NCBI RefSeq assembly: GCF_025736935.1
Contig: NZ_CP107048.1
Location: 1,811,501 to 1,875,500, forward strand
DNA: 64,000 nucleotides
Direction of reading: 5' to 3'
Source: Qipengyuania sp. SS22
GTDB lineage: Bacteria; Pseudomonadota; Alphaproteobacteria; Sphingomonadales; Sphingomonadaceae
This document shows positions 1 to 8,118 of this stretch, one piece after another. Position 1 is the first letter of the stretch; every line of letters begins with the position of its first letter. The notes under the pieces are model-generated. The model was not told the DNA's origin and did not search any database. It worked only from the letters and a program-made list of their open reading frames with translations. The position numbers were made by a program, and so were the translations under genes.

Positions 1-751
1 ATTCCTTGCCGAACAGCAGGATCGGGATGGGTTTCATCTTGCCGGTCTGAATCAGGGTCAACAGTTCGAAGAATTCGTCGAACGTGCCGAAGCCGCCGGG
101 GAACACTGCGACCGCACGGGCGCGCAGCAGGAAGTGCATTTTGCGCAGCGCGAAATAATGGAAGTTGAGCGACAGGTACGGCGTCACATACTGGTTGGGC
201 GCCTGTTCGTGCGGCAGGATGATGTTGAGGCCGATCGACTCGCCCCCCGCCTCGCTGGCCCCGCGATTGGCGGCTTCCATGATCGACGGGCCCCCACCCG
301 AGCAGACGACGAACTGGCGCTTGCCGTTTTCGATGATCGATTTCTCGGTCGCCATCTTGGCCAGCTTGCGCGCTTCGCCGTAATATTTCGACTTGGCCAC
401 CAGCCGCTCGACGATTGCGCGTTCTTCATCGGGCAGGTCCTTCGCGCCTTCGAGCGCCGTATCGGCAGCTTCGGGAGGCGGGATCCGCGCACTGCCATAC
501 ATCACCAGCGTCGAGCCGACGCCGGCCTCGTCGAGGACCATTTCGGGCTTGAGCAGTTCGAGCTGGAAGCGCACCGGGCGCAATTCCTCGCGCAGCAGGA
601 AATCCTTGTCCTGGAACGCGAGCTTGTAGCTGGGGTGCTCGGTCTGCGGGGTCTGCGATTCGAGGCCCTGCTTTTCGAACCGGGCTTCCTGTTTGGCGGC
701 ATAGAACTTGCGATCTTCGATACCGCGCCGGCGCTTTTCGTCTTCTGTCAT
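1..751 (-). CDS. LOG family (TIGR00730-like) Rossmann-fold protein, 3' end beyond window
   Basis: Reading leftward from an ATG at 751, an open frame runs to the window edge (250 codons seen). It contains the LOG family signature PGGFGTFDE near residue 230 and an upstream SGGGPSIMEAANRGA segment, the nucleotide-binding region of the lysine-decarboxylase-like/LOG fold. Members with proven activity are cytokinin riboside 5'-monophosphate phosphoribohydrolases; activity of long forms with a charged N-terminal extension of about 100 residues, as here, is less certain. The stop codon lies outside the window. It follows tRNA-Trp on the same strand. Family assignment is firm; substrate is inference. 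Confidence 0.88.
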   Translation of the reverse strand, partial: MTEDEKRRRGIEDRKFYAAKQEARFEKQGLESQTPQTEHPSYKLAFQDKDFLLREELRPVRFQLELLKPEMVLDEAGVGSTLVMYGSARIPPPEAADTALEGAKDLPDEERAIVERLVAKSKYYGEARKLAKMATEKSIIENGKRQFVVCSGGGPSIMEAANRGASEAGGESIGLNIILPHEQAPNQYVTPYLSLNFHYFALRKMHFLLRARAVAVFPGGFGTFDEFFELLTLIQTGKMKPIPILLFGKE

Positions 752-803
752 CTGCCGCGCGATAGGCCGCGCTTGCGGCAACGACAAGTCATCGAAGAAG
801 AAA

Positions 804-879
804 TGGCAGGGGTGACAGGATTCGAACCCGTGGCCCTCGGTTTTGGAGACCGATGCTCTACCAGCTGAGCTACACCCCT
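804..879 (-). tRNA. tRNA-Trp (anticodon CCA)
   Basis: The minus strand folds into a 76-nt tRNA with the 3' CCA encoded in the DNA. The 7-bp acceptor stem pairs AGGGGTG with CACCCCT, the D arm contains AGCTCAGCTGGTAGAGC, and the anticodon stem TCGGT/ACCGA encloses CTCCAAA, giving anticodon CCA (Trp). The T arm has the usual GGTTCGAATCC. It stands alone between aat and the LOG gene. Confidence 0.96.
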
Positions 880-964
880 GCAGGAAGGGGGCGCATTAGT
901 AGGGCCGACCGCACTTGGCAAGGTGCATATCGCCCGACGCGCGGAAGTGATAACAGGGACCGCA

Positions 965-1648
965 ATGCATGCCCCCGCCACATCCCGGATCCCGGTCGAA
1001 TTGCTGCTGCGTGCCTATCGCGGCGGAATCTTCCCGATGGCCGACCATCGCAGCGATCCCGAAGTCTATTGGGTCGAGCCGCGCGAACGCGCGATTATCC
1101 CGCTCGATGGCTTCCGCGTGTCGAAGAGCCTGAAGAAGACGCTGCGGCAGGATCGCTTCCGCGTGACCTGCAATGCCGATTTTGCCGGTGTCATCGCCGA
1201 ATGCGCGGCTCCGCGCGAAGAGCACGCCGAAAGCTGGATCAGCCACCGGATAGAAGCCAGCTACAACGCGCTGAATGTGGCGGGCCATGCGCATTCGATC
1301 GAATGCTGGCAGGGCGGCGCGCTGGTCGGCGGGCTATATGGCGTCGGTTTCGACCGGGTGTTCTGCGGCGAAAGCATGTTCAGCCGCACGCCCGATGCCA
1401 GCAAGGTGGCGCTGGCGTGGCTGGTCGCGGCGATGCGCGAGGCGGGCTATGCGCTGCTCGACTGCCAGTTCATGACCGACCACCTGGCCACGATGGGCGC
1501 AGTGGCGGTCAGCCAAGCGCAATATATGCAGATGATGGCCCGGCTGGACGGTTATCCGGCGGACGAACTGCCCGATGTCGTCGCGCGATTCGGCGCGTCT
1601 TCCTCACCCGGAAAATCCATCACGCAGTCCTTGATCCACACATCGTAG
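965..1648 (+). CDS. aat: Leucyl/phenylalanyl-tRNA--protein transferase
   Basis: Aat transfers Leu or Phe from aminoacyl-tRNA to N-terminal Arg or Lys of proteins, creating N-degrons for ClpS/ClpAP in the cytoplasm. Family landmarks are visible: GGIFPMAD near the N-terminus, YWVEPRERAIIPL, ESWI, GGLYGV, FCGESMFS and LLDCQFMTDHL. The ATG at 965 is preferred over an in-frame ATG at 923, because family members begin just before the LLLRAYRGGIFPMA block. Its 3' end overlaps the convergent DUF2155 gene by 97 bases. The aat, DUF2155 and NDUFA12 neighbourhood is common in alphaproteobacteria. Confidence 0.95.
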   Translation: MHAPATSRIPVELLLRAYRGGIFPMADHRSDPEVYWVEPRERAIIPLDGFRVSKSLKKTLRQDRFRVTCNADFAGVIAECAAPREEHAESWISHRIEASYNALNVAGHAHSIECWQGGALVGGLYGVGFDRVFCGESMFSRTPDASKVALAWLVAAMREAGYALLDCQFMTDHLATMGAVAVSQAQYMQMMARLDGYPADELPDVVARFGASSSPGKSITQSLIHTS

Positions 1649-2085
1649 ATCGGGTGTTCGACCACGTTGAGGCTGGGCGAGTTCTTGAACAGCCAGCCCG
1701 AAAAGACCTTGCGGAAATTGTCCTCTGTCCCGCGTTCCTTGACCAGCACCTGCACGAAACCGCCCGTTTCCTTGGGCATTTCCCACGGCGCGGTGCGCTC
1801 GCAGGCCTGCAGGCGGACGATCACATCGCCGACCCGCTGCTGCTCGCCGGGGCGCAGTTCGAGGTCCTGGCTGACATTGTTGCGCTTGTTGAGCAGGCCG
1901 AGTGTGGCGACCCGTTCTGCCATCGGCGTGCCCAGCCCCGCTTCGGCGGCGGGGCGAGCGGGCAGCTCGCCTTGCTGCAAGTCCTCGGGAATCGCGGTCG
2001 CGGTCGCATCGGCGGGCGCGTCCGCTTGCTGGTCACAGGCCGCGACCAGCACCGCCGTGGCTAGGAGGGCAAGCGCCCCGCGCAT
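1552..2085 (-). CDS. DUF2155 domain lipoprotein
   Basis: A 177-residue protein beginning with a lipoprotein-type signal (MRGALALLATAVLVAAC; lipidation Cys at residue 17). The mature part matches DUF2155: a basic segment RLQACERTAPWEMPKETGGF, then VFSGWLFKNSPSLNVVEHPIYDVWIKDC. DUF2155 has no assigned function; members are exported and sit beside aat and the complex I accessory gene in many alphaproteobacteria. The longer frame upstream of 2085 lacks a signal and would overlap NDUFA12, so the ATG at 2085 was chosen. It starts two bases after the NDUFA12 stop, suggesting one transcript. Confidence 0.88.
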   Translation of the reverse strand: MRGALALLATAVLVAACDQQADAPADATATAIPEDLQQGELPARPAAEAGLGTPMAERVATLGLLNKRNNVSQDLELRPGEQQRVGDVIVRLQACERTAPWEMPKETGGFVQVLVKERGTEDNFRKVFSGWLFKNSPSLNVVEHPIYDVWIKDCVMDFPGEEDAPNRATTSGSSSAG

Positions 2086-2087
2086 CG

Positions 2088-2486
2088 TCACGCCTCGGGC
2101 GACCAGGCTTCGTAATCGCCCGTCGCGCGGGCGCGTTGTCCACCCCGCTCGAGCGCGCCCGCGGGGCGATAGGCAGTCGCGGTGCCTGTAGCATTGGGCG
2201 TGTAATCGGTTTCCCAGATCCGCGCCGCGGGCAGATTGCTCTCGGGTACGTCGTCGAAAGAGCCGTGCAGCCAGCCGTGCCATTCGCTCGGCACGCGGCT
2301 GGCATCATTGGCACCCTGATAGATCACCCAGCGTCGTTCGCGGCCGTCACCGGTCTTTTTCTTCGAGCGGTAATAGCTGTTGCCCTGCGCGTCGGTGCCA
2401 ACCTGCTCGCCATTGCGCGACGACCACAGGAGCGTGCCGATCGTGGCGCCGTCCCACCAGGTAAAAATCTTGCCGAGGATGTTCAT
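2088..2486 (-). CDS. NADH:ubiquinone oxidoreductase NDUFA12-like accessory subunit
   Basis: 132 residues matching the NDUFA12/B17.2 family, an accessory subunit on the matrix/cytoplasmic arm of complex I found in mitochondria and alphaproteobacteria. Visible features are the WWDGATIGTLLWSSRNGEQVG start, EDxxGNxYYxxKK-like DAQGNSYYRSKKK, RRWVIYQG, and PSEWHGWLHG. The gene is followed immediately by the DUF2155 lipoprotein gene. Alphaproteobacterial complex I operons are usually elsewhere on the chromosome, as here. Confidence 0.93.
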   Translation of the reverse strand: MNILGKIFTWWDGATIGTLLWSSRNGEQVGTDAQGNSYYRSKKKTGDGRERRWVIYQGANDASRVPSEWHGWLHGSFDDVPESNLPAARIWETDYTPNATGTATAYRPAGALERGGQRARATGDYEAWSPEA

Positions 2487-2571
2487 GGCCGCGCGATTAG
2501 CCGTTTATTTGCCGGGCCTCAAGCGCCGCCGTGCGCATCGGCGCACTTGGGCGTCCTGCGGCGGACGATCG

Positions 2572-3069
2572 CTACCATTCGACCAGATCGCCCGGGGCGA
2601 TGCCCAGTTCTGCCGCCCGGCCACCGCGCAGTTCGAGCACGCCGAGCACGGGCCCGACCGAATAGACCGGTTCGAGCGAATAAGGCTGGGTCATCGCGGC
2701 GATATTGCTGATGCGCCCATCCGGGCCGATGTAGATGATATCGAGCGGGAGCGGGGTGTTCTTCATCCAGAAGCTTTGCGCCGTGCTCCCGTCATAGGGG
2801 AAGATCATCCCTTCCTGATCGCCAAGCTCGGTGCGGAACATCAGCCCGCGCGTCTGTGCTTCGGGCGTATCGGCCAGTTCCGCCGCAATCGCGATCTGGC
2901 CATTTTTTTCGGTCGTCACGGTCAGCGGGATCACCTTGAGCCCCGAGATCGGGTGCGTCGTCGCCGTCGCGGCGCTCGCACCAGCGGACTCTGCGGACGA
3001 TTCGGCCTGCGTCTGGGGTGAACAGGCCAGCAGCGCGGCCAGCCCCGCCATCGCGGCCAGGCGCTTCAC
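2572..3069 (-). CDS. DUF192 family lipoprotein
   Basis: A secreted DUF192 protein of about 165 residues. A lipoprotein signal (AGLAALLAC) is followed by a low-complexity linker rich in Ala/Ser, then the DUF192 core: AELADTPEAQTRGLMFR, EGMIFPYD, QSFWMKNTPLPLDIIYI and VLGVLELRGG. Function of DUF192 is unknown. The GTG at 3069 overlaps the recX stop (GTGA), a typical translational coupling, and puts the signal peptide at the right place; an ATG at 3099 would give an unlikely Arg-rich leader. It is therefore probably co-transcribed with recX. Confidence 0.85.
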   Translation of the reverse strand: MKRLAAMAGLAALLACSPQTQAESSAESAGASAATATTHPISGLKVIPLTVTTEKNGQIAIAAELADTPEAQTRGLMFRTELGDQEGMIFPYDGSTAQSFWMKNTPLPLDIIYIGPDGRISNIAAMTQPYSLEPVYSVGPVLGVLELRGGRAAELGIAPGDLVEW

Positions 3070-3650
3070 TGCTCCTCGTCCCGTGCTTCTGCGACCCATC
3101 CCTCAAGCTCCTCGACCGTGCGCGCCTCGACGATGCGCCGTGCTATGTCGAAATCATGGCCCGCGCGCACCAATGCGGCAAGCCGCTTTTCCCGTAGCTT
3201 GCGCGCTTCTTCGGGCCCCAAGTCTGACTGCTGCCCGAATGGCCCGAAGCCCCGCTTGCGTGCCAGTACCACCGCCGCCTGGCGCTTTTGCGCCTCTTCG
3301 GGTTCGAGCGCATGGCGCAGGTCTTCGTCGATCCCGGCGGTCCGCAGCGCCTGGTCCACCCGCCGCGCGCCATAACCGCGCGCCACCAGGTCGCTCGCCT
3401 TGGCGCGGCCATAGGCTTCGTCGTCGACATAGCCCCGGTCGACGAATTTCGCGATCAGCCTATCGAGATCGGGCTCTTCGTCTTCGGTGAAGCCGCGTTC
3501 GCGCAGCTTGCGCTGCAAATAGGCGCGCAGCTTGCCCGCGCTGGTCGCAAATCGCGCGACATAGGAGACCGCGAGCTCCTCCAGCCGCGTGCGATCAAGC
3601 GGTTTTGCCCGGCGGCGAGCGCGGCCCGATGTTGCGCGTTCATCATCCAT
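3066..3650 (-). CDS. recX: Regulatory protein RecX
   Basis: RecX binds RecA filaments and limits recombinase activity. The 194-residue product shows the three-repeat helical RecX fold: LAVSYVARFATSAGKLRAYLQRKLRERG, then IAKFVDRGYVDDEAYGRAKASDLVARGYGARRVDQALRTAGI, and a C-terminal HDFDIARRIVEA repeat. Start at 3650 (MDDERAT) is chosen; an in-frame ATG at 3668 adds six residues and cannot be excluded. It is not beside recA, as is usual for alphaproteobacteria, and its stop overlaps the start of the DUF192 gene. Confidence 0.9.
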   Translation of the reverse strand: MDDERATSGRARRRAKPLDRTRLEELAVSYVARFATSAGKLRAYLQRKLRERGFTEDEEPDLDRLIAKFVDRGYVDDEAYGRAKASDLVARGYGARRVDQALRTAGIDEDLRHALEPEEAQKRQAAVVLARKRGFGPFGQQSDLGPEEARKLREKRLAALVRAGHDFDIARRIVEARTVEELEGWVAEARDEEQ

Positions 3651-3782
3651 CGGCCATATTCCTGCCACACTCCTTTAAGATTGGGAAACATGGGAGAGCG
3701 CGCGATCTTCCAGATCGTGTGAGACATCAAGCAATGAGGGAAGCCGCAAGGCCCCAGCTATTCACGGGTATCGCCGATAATT

Positions 3783-5531
3783 ATGACCGACGCCGTACTG
3801 ACGCCGACGCCGAACGATTGCGACCTGCCGCGTCGCCGTTCCGATTTCGCGACCTTCAACGAGGCTATCGAATACGCTGCGCGCAGCGATAAGGGCCTCA
3901 ATTTCCACGACATGCGCGGAACGCTCGAACGCGTCTATCCCTATGCGCAGATGCGCGAGGACGCGCTCGAAGCGGCCCACCGGCTCGTGGCGATGGGGAT
4001 CGAAAAGGAAGACCGCGTCGCGCTGGTGGCCGAGACCAGTCCGCAGTTCGCCGCGCTGTTCTGCGCCTGCACGCTGATGGGCGCCTGGCCCGTGCCGCTG
4101 CCGCTGCCGACGACTTTCGGCGGCAAGGAAAGCTATATCGAGCAGCTTTCGGTCCAGTTGAAGAGCGCCGACCCGACAATTCTCATCTATCCCGGCGAAA
4201 TCGCCGAAATGGCGAAAGCTGCGGCCGACCGGCAAGGTTGCGGCGGCGAAAGCTGGGACGATTTCGCGCAGCGCCCGGCCCCGCCCGTCGATCTGCCCGA
4301 AGCGCAGCCCGCAGACATTTGCTACCTGCAGTATTCCTCGGGCTCGACCCGCTTCCCGACCGGGGTCGCGGTCACGCATGAGGCGCTGCTGCACAATCTG
4401 CGCGGTCATGCCGAATCGATGGAAATCGGCATGAACGACCGCGTGGTCAGCTGGCTGCCGTGGTATCACGACATGGGGCTGGTCGGCTGCTTCCTGTCGC
4501 TGGTCGCCAACCAGGTCTCGGTCGATTACCTGCGCACCGAACATTTCGCGCGCCGCCCGCTGGCCTGGCTCGATTTGATCAGCCGCAACCAGGGCACCAC
4601 GCTCAGCTATTCGCCGACTTTCGGTTACGATATCTGCGCCCGCCGTATCTCCAGCCAGAGCCAGGTCGCCGACCGCTTCGACCTGTCGCGCTGGCGCGTG
4701 GCGGGCAACGGGGCCGACATGATCCGGCCCGACGTCATGCAGAATTTCGTCAACGCCTTTGCCGACGCCGGTTTCCAGGCCAACAGCTTCAATCCCAGCT
4801 ACGGGCTTGCCGAAGCCACGCTGGCAGTGACCGTCATGCCACCGGGCGAAGGCATCCGCGTCGAACTGGTCGAGGAAGAACGCCTGTCGGGGCGCCCGCG
4901 CGACCTGTCGAAACCGGCGCGGTACCGCGCCATCGTCAATTGCGGCAAACCGATCCCGGGCATGGAGGTCGAAATCCGCGGTGAGAACGATGCGGTCAAG
5001 GGCGACCACCAGATCGGCAAGGTCTGGTGCCGCGGCAAGAGCGTGATGCATTCCTATTTCCGCAACGAGGAGGCGACCACCGACTGCCTCGTCGCCAAGG
5101 GCAATGGGGACGTCTGGCTCGACACGGGCGACATGGGCTACATGGCCGATGGCTATCTGTTCATCGTCGGCCGCGCCAAGGACATGATCATCATCAACGG
5201 CAAGAACCTGTGGCCGCAGGACATCGAATGGGCGGTGGAGCAATTGCCGGGCTTCAACCACGGCGACATCGCCGCCTTCTCGGTCGATACCGACAATGGC
5301 GAGGAAACGCCTGCGGTGCTGGTCCATTGCCGCGTCTCCGATCCCGAGGAACGCATCAAGCTGCGCGACCAGATCGCCGACAAGGTCCGCGGCGTGACCG
5401 GGATGAGCTGCGTGGTCGAACTCGTCCCGCCGCGCACCCTGCCGCGCACGAGTTCGGGCAAGCTCAGCCGCGCCAAGGCGAAAAAGCAGTATCTTGCGGG
5501 CGAAATCGTCCCGCTCGACCTCGCCGCCTGA
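3783..5531 (+). CDS. Fatty acyl-AMP ligase (FAAL-type adenylate-forming enzyme)
   Basis: A 582-residue adenylate-forming enzyme. The ATP-binding loop YSSGSTRFPTGV lies near residue 182, WLPWYHDMGLVG near 225, the YGLAEATLA motif near 340, DTGDMGY near 446, and GRAKDMIIINGKNLWPQDIE near 460. The last form is typical of FAALs rather than acyl-CoA ligases. The catalytic C-terminal Lys is probably in TSSGKLSR. FAALs activate fatty acids to acyl-AMP for loading onto an acyl carrier protein. No ACP or polyketide gene is adjacent, so the acceptor is unknown; a role in sphingolipid or other lipid synthesis is only inference. Confidence 0.88.
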   Translation: MTDAVLTPTPNDCDLPRRRSDFATFNEAIEYAARSDKGLNFHDMRGTLERVYPYAQMREDALEAAHRLVAMGIEKEDRVALVAETSPQFAALFCACTLMGAWPVPLPLPTTFGGKESYIEQLSVQLKSADPTILIYPGEIAEMAKAAADRQGCGGESWDDFAQRPAPPVDLPEAQPADICYLQYSSGSTRFPTGVAVTHEALLHNLRGHAESMEIGMNDRVVSWLPWYHDMGLVGCFLSLVANQVSVDYLRTEHFARRPLAWLDLISRNQGTTLSYSPTFGYDICARRISSQSQVADRFDLSRWRVAGNGADMIRPDVMQNFVNAFADAGFQANSFNPSYGLAEATLAVTVMPPGEGIRVELVEEERLSGRPRDLSKPARYRAIVNCGKPIPGMEVEIRGENDAVKGDHQIGKVWCRGKSVMHSYFRNEEATTDCLVAKGNGDVWLDTGDMGYMADGYLFIVGRAKDMIIINGKNLWPQDIEWAVEQLPGFNHGDIAAFSVDTDNGEETPAVLVHCRVSDPEERIKLRDQIADKVRGVTGMSCVVELVPPRTLPRTSSGKLSRAKAKKQYLAGEIVPLDLAA

Positions 5532-5634
5532 CACCTGCGAGAACGCGGTCTTCTGCGGGCCCTATAACCGACAGAATTGCCTTGCGCTTGCCGCCATCGG
5601 CGCGGCACTATCGCCGCGCCGCGCGACTGCGCGC

Positions 5635-5663
5635 TTGAAGATCGTGTATTGCCACCCTAATAC
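5635..5663 (+). promoter_or_regulatory. Sigma-70-like promoter for the telA operon
   Basis: TTGAAG at 5635-5640 and TAATAC at 5658-5663 are separated by exactly 17 bases, close to the vegetative consensus. The predicted start of transcription near 5670 leaves a short leader before the telA ATG at 5696, which has a GGAGAG ribosome site nearby. This is one of the cleanest promoter matches in the window. It was found by eye, not by scoring. Confidence 0.6.
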
Positions 5664-5695
5664 AGGATCATAGACGCTTGGAGAGACCCGCGCCC

Positions 5696-6904
5696 ATGAG
5701 CGAAACGAAAACGCAGACCGCCACCGACACCGCGTTCGACCTGACGCCGCCCGATCCGGTGCCCGAGGTTGCGCCCGAAAAGGCCGCCGGTCTCGTACCC
5801 GTCTCGGAAGAGGTGAAAAGCAAGCTGCAGACCAAGGTCGACGGCTTCGTCGCCGACCTGATCGCGGAAGACGCCAATTCGCCCGAATTCGGCAAGAAGG
5901 TCGACCAGCTGACCAATATGGGCCGCAAGGAAATCATGGCCGCGGCGGGCATGTCGAACCGCTTTCTCGACCGCCCGGTGCGCGCGATGGACAAGGATGA
6001 AGGCGTCGGCGCCAATCTTTCCGAATTGCGCCGCGTGGTCGAGGATCTCGATCCCGGCAAGCGCGGCAAGCTGTCGGGCCCGCGCAAGATCCTCGGGATC
6101 ATTCCCTTCGGCAACAAGCTGACCAATTACTTCCGCAGCTACCAGAGCGCGCAGACGCATATCCAGTCGATCCTCAACAATCTGTCGAGCGGCAAGGACG
6201 AGCTGATCATGGACAATGCCGCGATCGACGTCGAACGGCAGAAGCTGTGGGAGGCGATGGGCAATCTGGAACAGATGATCCACATCTCCAACTCGCTCGA
6301 TGCGAAGCTGGAGGAAAAGGCCGCCGAACTCGACGCGACTGATCCGGCCAAGGCCAAGGCGGTGCGCGAAACCGCGCTGTTCTATGTCCGCCAGCGCACG
6401 CAGGATTTGCTCACCCAGATGGCGGTGAGCGTGCAGGGCTATCTCGCGCTCGACCTGGTGAAGAAGAACAATGTCGAGCTGGTGAAGGGCGTCGACCGCG
6501 CCAGCACCACGACTGTCGGCGCGCTGCGCACCGCAGTGACCGTGGCCGAGGCGATGACCAACCAGCGCCTCGTGCTGGGCCAGATCACCGCGCTCAATGA
6601 AACCACTGCGGGCATCATCGACAGCACCAGCACGCTGCTGCGCGACCAGACCGGCAAGATCCACGAGCAGGCCGCCGCCAGCACGATCCCGCTGGAAACG
6701 CTGCAACGCGCCTTCCAGAATATCTACGACACGATGGACGAGGTCGACAGCTTCAAGCTGCGCGCGCTCGACAGCATGAAGCAGACCGTGACGCTGCTGA
6801 CCGACGAGGTCGAGAAGTCGAAGGGCTATATCGCCCGCGCCGAAGGCCAGTCGCAGGCACAGAAGCAGGTTGCCGAAAGCAGCCTGTTGAGCATCGAGGG
6901 CTGA
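5696..6904 (+). CDS. telA: Toxic anion resistance protein, TelA family
   Basis: 402 residues of the TelA (PF05816) family, named from tellurite resistance loci but widespread without that phenotype. The protein is mostly alpha-helical; the core includes NIIPFG-like LGIIPFGNKLTNYFRSYQSAQTH and KDELIMDNAAIDVERQKLWEAM, followed by long helices predicted to form coiled coils. Start at 5696 (MSETK) is preferred to 5678 because of the upstream GGAGAG. It is followed within 10 bases by a membrane protein resembling XpaC; the TelA/XpaC pair recurs in many bacteria (for example yaaN-xpaC in Bacillus). Function at the envelope is inferred. Confidence 0.9.
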   Translation: MSETKTQTATDTAFDLTPPDPVPEVAPEKAAGLVPVSEEVKSKLQTKVDGFVADLIAEDANSPEFGKKVDQLTNMGRKEIMAAAGMSNRFLDRPVRAMDKDEGVGANLSELRRVVEDLDPGKRGKLSGPRKILGIIPFGNKLTNYFRSYQSAQTHIQSILNNLSSGKDELIMDNAAIDVERQKLWEAMGNLEQMIHISNSLDAKLEEKAAELDATDPAKAKAVRETALFYVRQRTQDLLTQMAVSVQGYLALDLVKKNNVELVKGVDRASTTTVGALRTAVTVAEAMTNQRLVLGQITALNETTAGIIDSTSTLLRDQTGKIHEQAAASTIPLETLQRAFQNIYDTMDEVDSFKLRALDSMKQTVTLLTDEVEKSKGYIARAEGQSQAQKQVAESSLLSIEG

Positions 6905-6914
6905 GGGCGGCACC

Positions 6915-7673
6915 GTGAACGACCTCACCCGCGACAGCGACCGTATATTGTCCGAGAGCAAGGCGCTCGTGCGCGACAACCGCGAAGGTGGCCGCCACCG
7001 CCGCGCGCCCTCGATCGGTCAGGGTTCGGCCAGTGCCAAGCGCACCCATTTCACCAAGAAAATCCGCAATATCGCGCTGGCGCTGTTTGCCGTGTGGGTG
7101 GGCATGGGCGCGCTGGGGCTGGTCCTCGACGGGATCGGCTTTGTCGGCGTGATGGGACTGGTCCTCGCCAGCGTGGTCGCGATCGCGGTCTTTGCCAATT
7201 ACCCCAAGATGAAAACGCCCAAACGGGCGGACATCAACAAGGGCAATGTCCAGCAGATGGTGGGTCGCACCGAATTGTGGCTCGAGGCGCAGCGCCCCGC
7301 CCTGCCCCCGCCCGCCGCGCAGATCGTCGGCGACATGGGTGTCCAGCTCGATGCGCTGGGGTTGCAGCTCGACGGGCTCGACCAGAACCATCCCAAGGCG
7401 CGCGAAGTACGCAGCCTGGTGGGCGAGCAATTGCCGCAGATGATCGATAGCTATCAGCGGATTCCGGCGCATCTGCGCCAGGAAGAACGCGCGGGCGCGA
7501 CGCCCGACCAGCAGCTGACCGACAGTCTCGGCAAGATCAGCGGCGAGATCGATTCGATCACTCGCCAGCTGGCCGAAGGATCGCTCGACGATCTCGCGAT
7601 CAAACACCGCTATCTCGACTACAAATTCGGCGAAGGGGCGCAGACCAGCCCCCAACTGGAGCATAAGAACTGA
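6915..7673 (+). CDS. XpaC-like membrane protein, TelA partner
   Basis: 252 residues starting at GTG (6915), with a basic N-terminal 50 residues, two adjacent hydrophobic segments around residues 56-95 (NIALALFAVWVGMGALGLVL and GVMGLVLASVVAIAVFA), then a soluble helical domain of about 150 residues (WLEAQRPALPPPAAQIVGDM, a run of amphipathic helices). This arrangement and the position directly after telA match XpaC-type 5-bromo-4-chloroindolyl phosphate hydrolysis proteins; the enzymatic name is historical and no catalytic residues are evident. The stop overlaps the next ATG (ATGA), so translation is likely coupled. Confidence 0.7.
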   Translation: MNDLTRDSDRILSESKALVRDNREGGRHRRAPSIGQGSASAKRTHFTKKIRNIALALFAVWVGMGALGLVLDGIGFVGVMGLVLASVVAIAVFANYPKMKTPKRADINKGNVQQMVGRTELWLEAQRPALPPPAAQIVGDMGVQLDALGLQLDGLDQNHPKAREVRSLVGEQLPQMIDSYQRIPAHLRQEERAGATPDQQLTDSLGKISGEIDSITRQLAEGSLDDLAIKHRYLDYKFGEGAQTSPQLEHKN

Positions 7674-7975
7674 TGCGCGTTCCCATTTCCCACAGTCTCG
7701 GCAAGGAAGAGGTACGCCGCCGCCTCCAGTCGCACAGCCACGAGATCGGCCAGTATATCCCCGGCGGCATGGCGGATGTCACCACCAGCTGGCCCAGCGA
7801 GGACCGGATGGATCTGGCGGTCAAGGCCATGGGCCAAGGCGTCGACGGCTGCGTGATCATCGAAGAGGATCAGGTGGTGTTCGAGGTCAACCTGCCCCCC
7901 GCACTGTCCTTCGTCGAGCCGATGGTCGCCAGCGCGATCCGCCAGCAGGGCCAGAAATTGATCGCTCCAAAGTAA
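7673..7975 (+). CDS. Polyhydroxyalkanoic acid system family protein (PF09650-like)
   Basis: A 100-residue soluble protein. The start MRVPISHSLGKEEVRRRL and the later VFEVNLPPALSFVEPMVASAIRQQGQKLI match the small family annotated as polyhydroxyalkanoic acid system proteins, seen beside PHA genes in some proteobacteria. No phaC or phasin gene is nearby, so a PHA role here is unproved. Its ATG overlaps the stop of the preceding membrane-protein gene by one base, and it is the last gene of the telA operon. Confidence 0.72.
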   Translation: MRVPISHSLGKEEVRRRLQSHSHEIGQYIPGGMADVTTSWPSEDRMDLAVKAMGQGVDGCVIIEEDQVVFEVNLPPALSFVEPMVASAIRQQGQKLIAPK

Positions 7976-8009
7976 TCTCGAGCGCAGTCCCGAGAAATTT
8001 CCCGAACTG

Positions 8010-8086
8010 CGGAACGATCTGCGTTCCGGAGCGCTTTGCGGTGGGGCGGATTAGGAATCCGATTGCGGAAGCCATGGGATTTCCGC
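8010..8086. promoter_or_regulatory. Cluster of three inverted repeats upstream of bphO
   Basis: Between the PHA-associated gene and bphO are three perfect inverted repeats in 77 bases: CGGAACG/CGTTCCG with a 5-base loop (8010-8028), CGGATT/AATCCG with a 3-base loop (8047-8061), and GCGGAA/TTCCGC with a 10-base spacer (8065-8086). The first could end the telA operon, but no T-tract follows. The shared GGAA/TTCC core suggests binding sites for a dimeric regulator of the phytochrome genes. No match to a known regulator is claimed. Confidence 0.4.
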
Positions 8087-8118
8087 ACAGGGGCAAGACG
8101 GGAAGCGAGGCCGAGCGA

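Noticed and set aside
3762..5534. A 590-codon open frame on the minus strand
   Set aside because: It is antisense to the acyl-AMP ligase and shows no domain; the plus-strand gene has all motifs.
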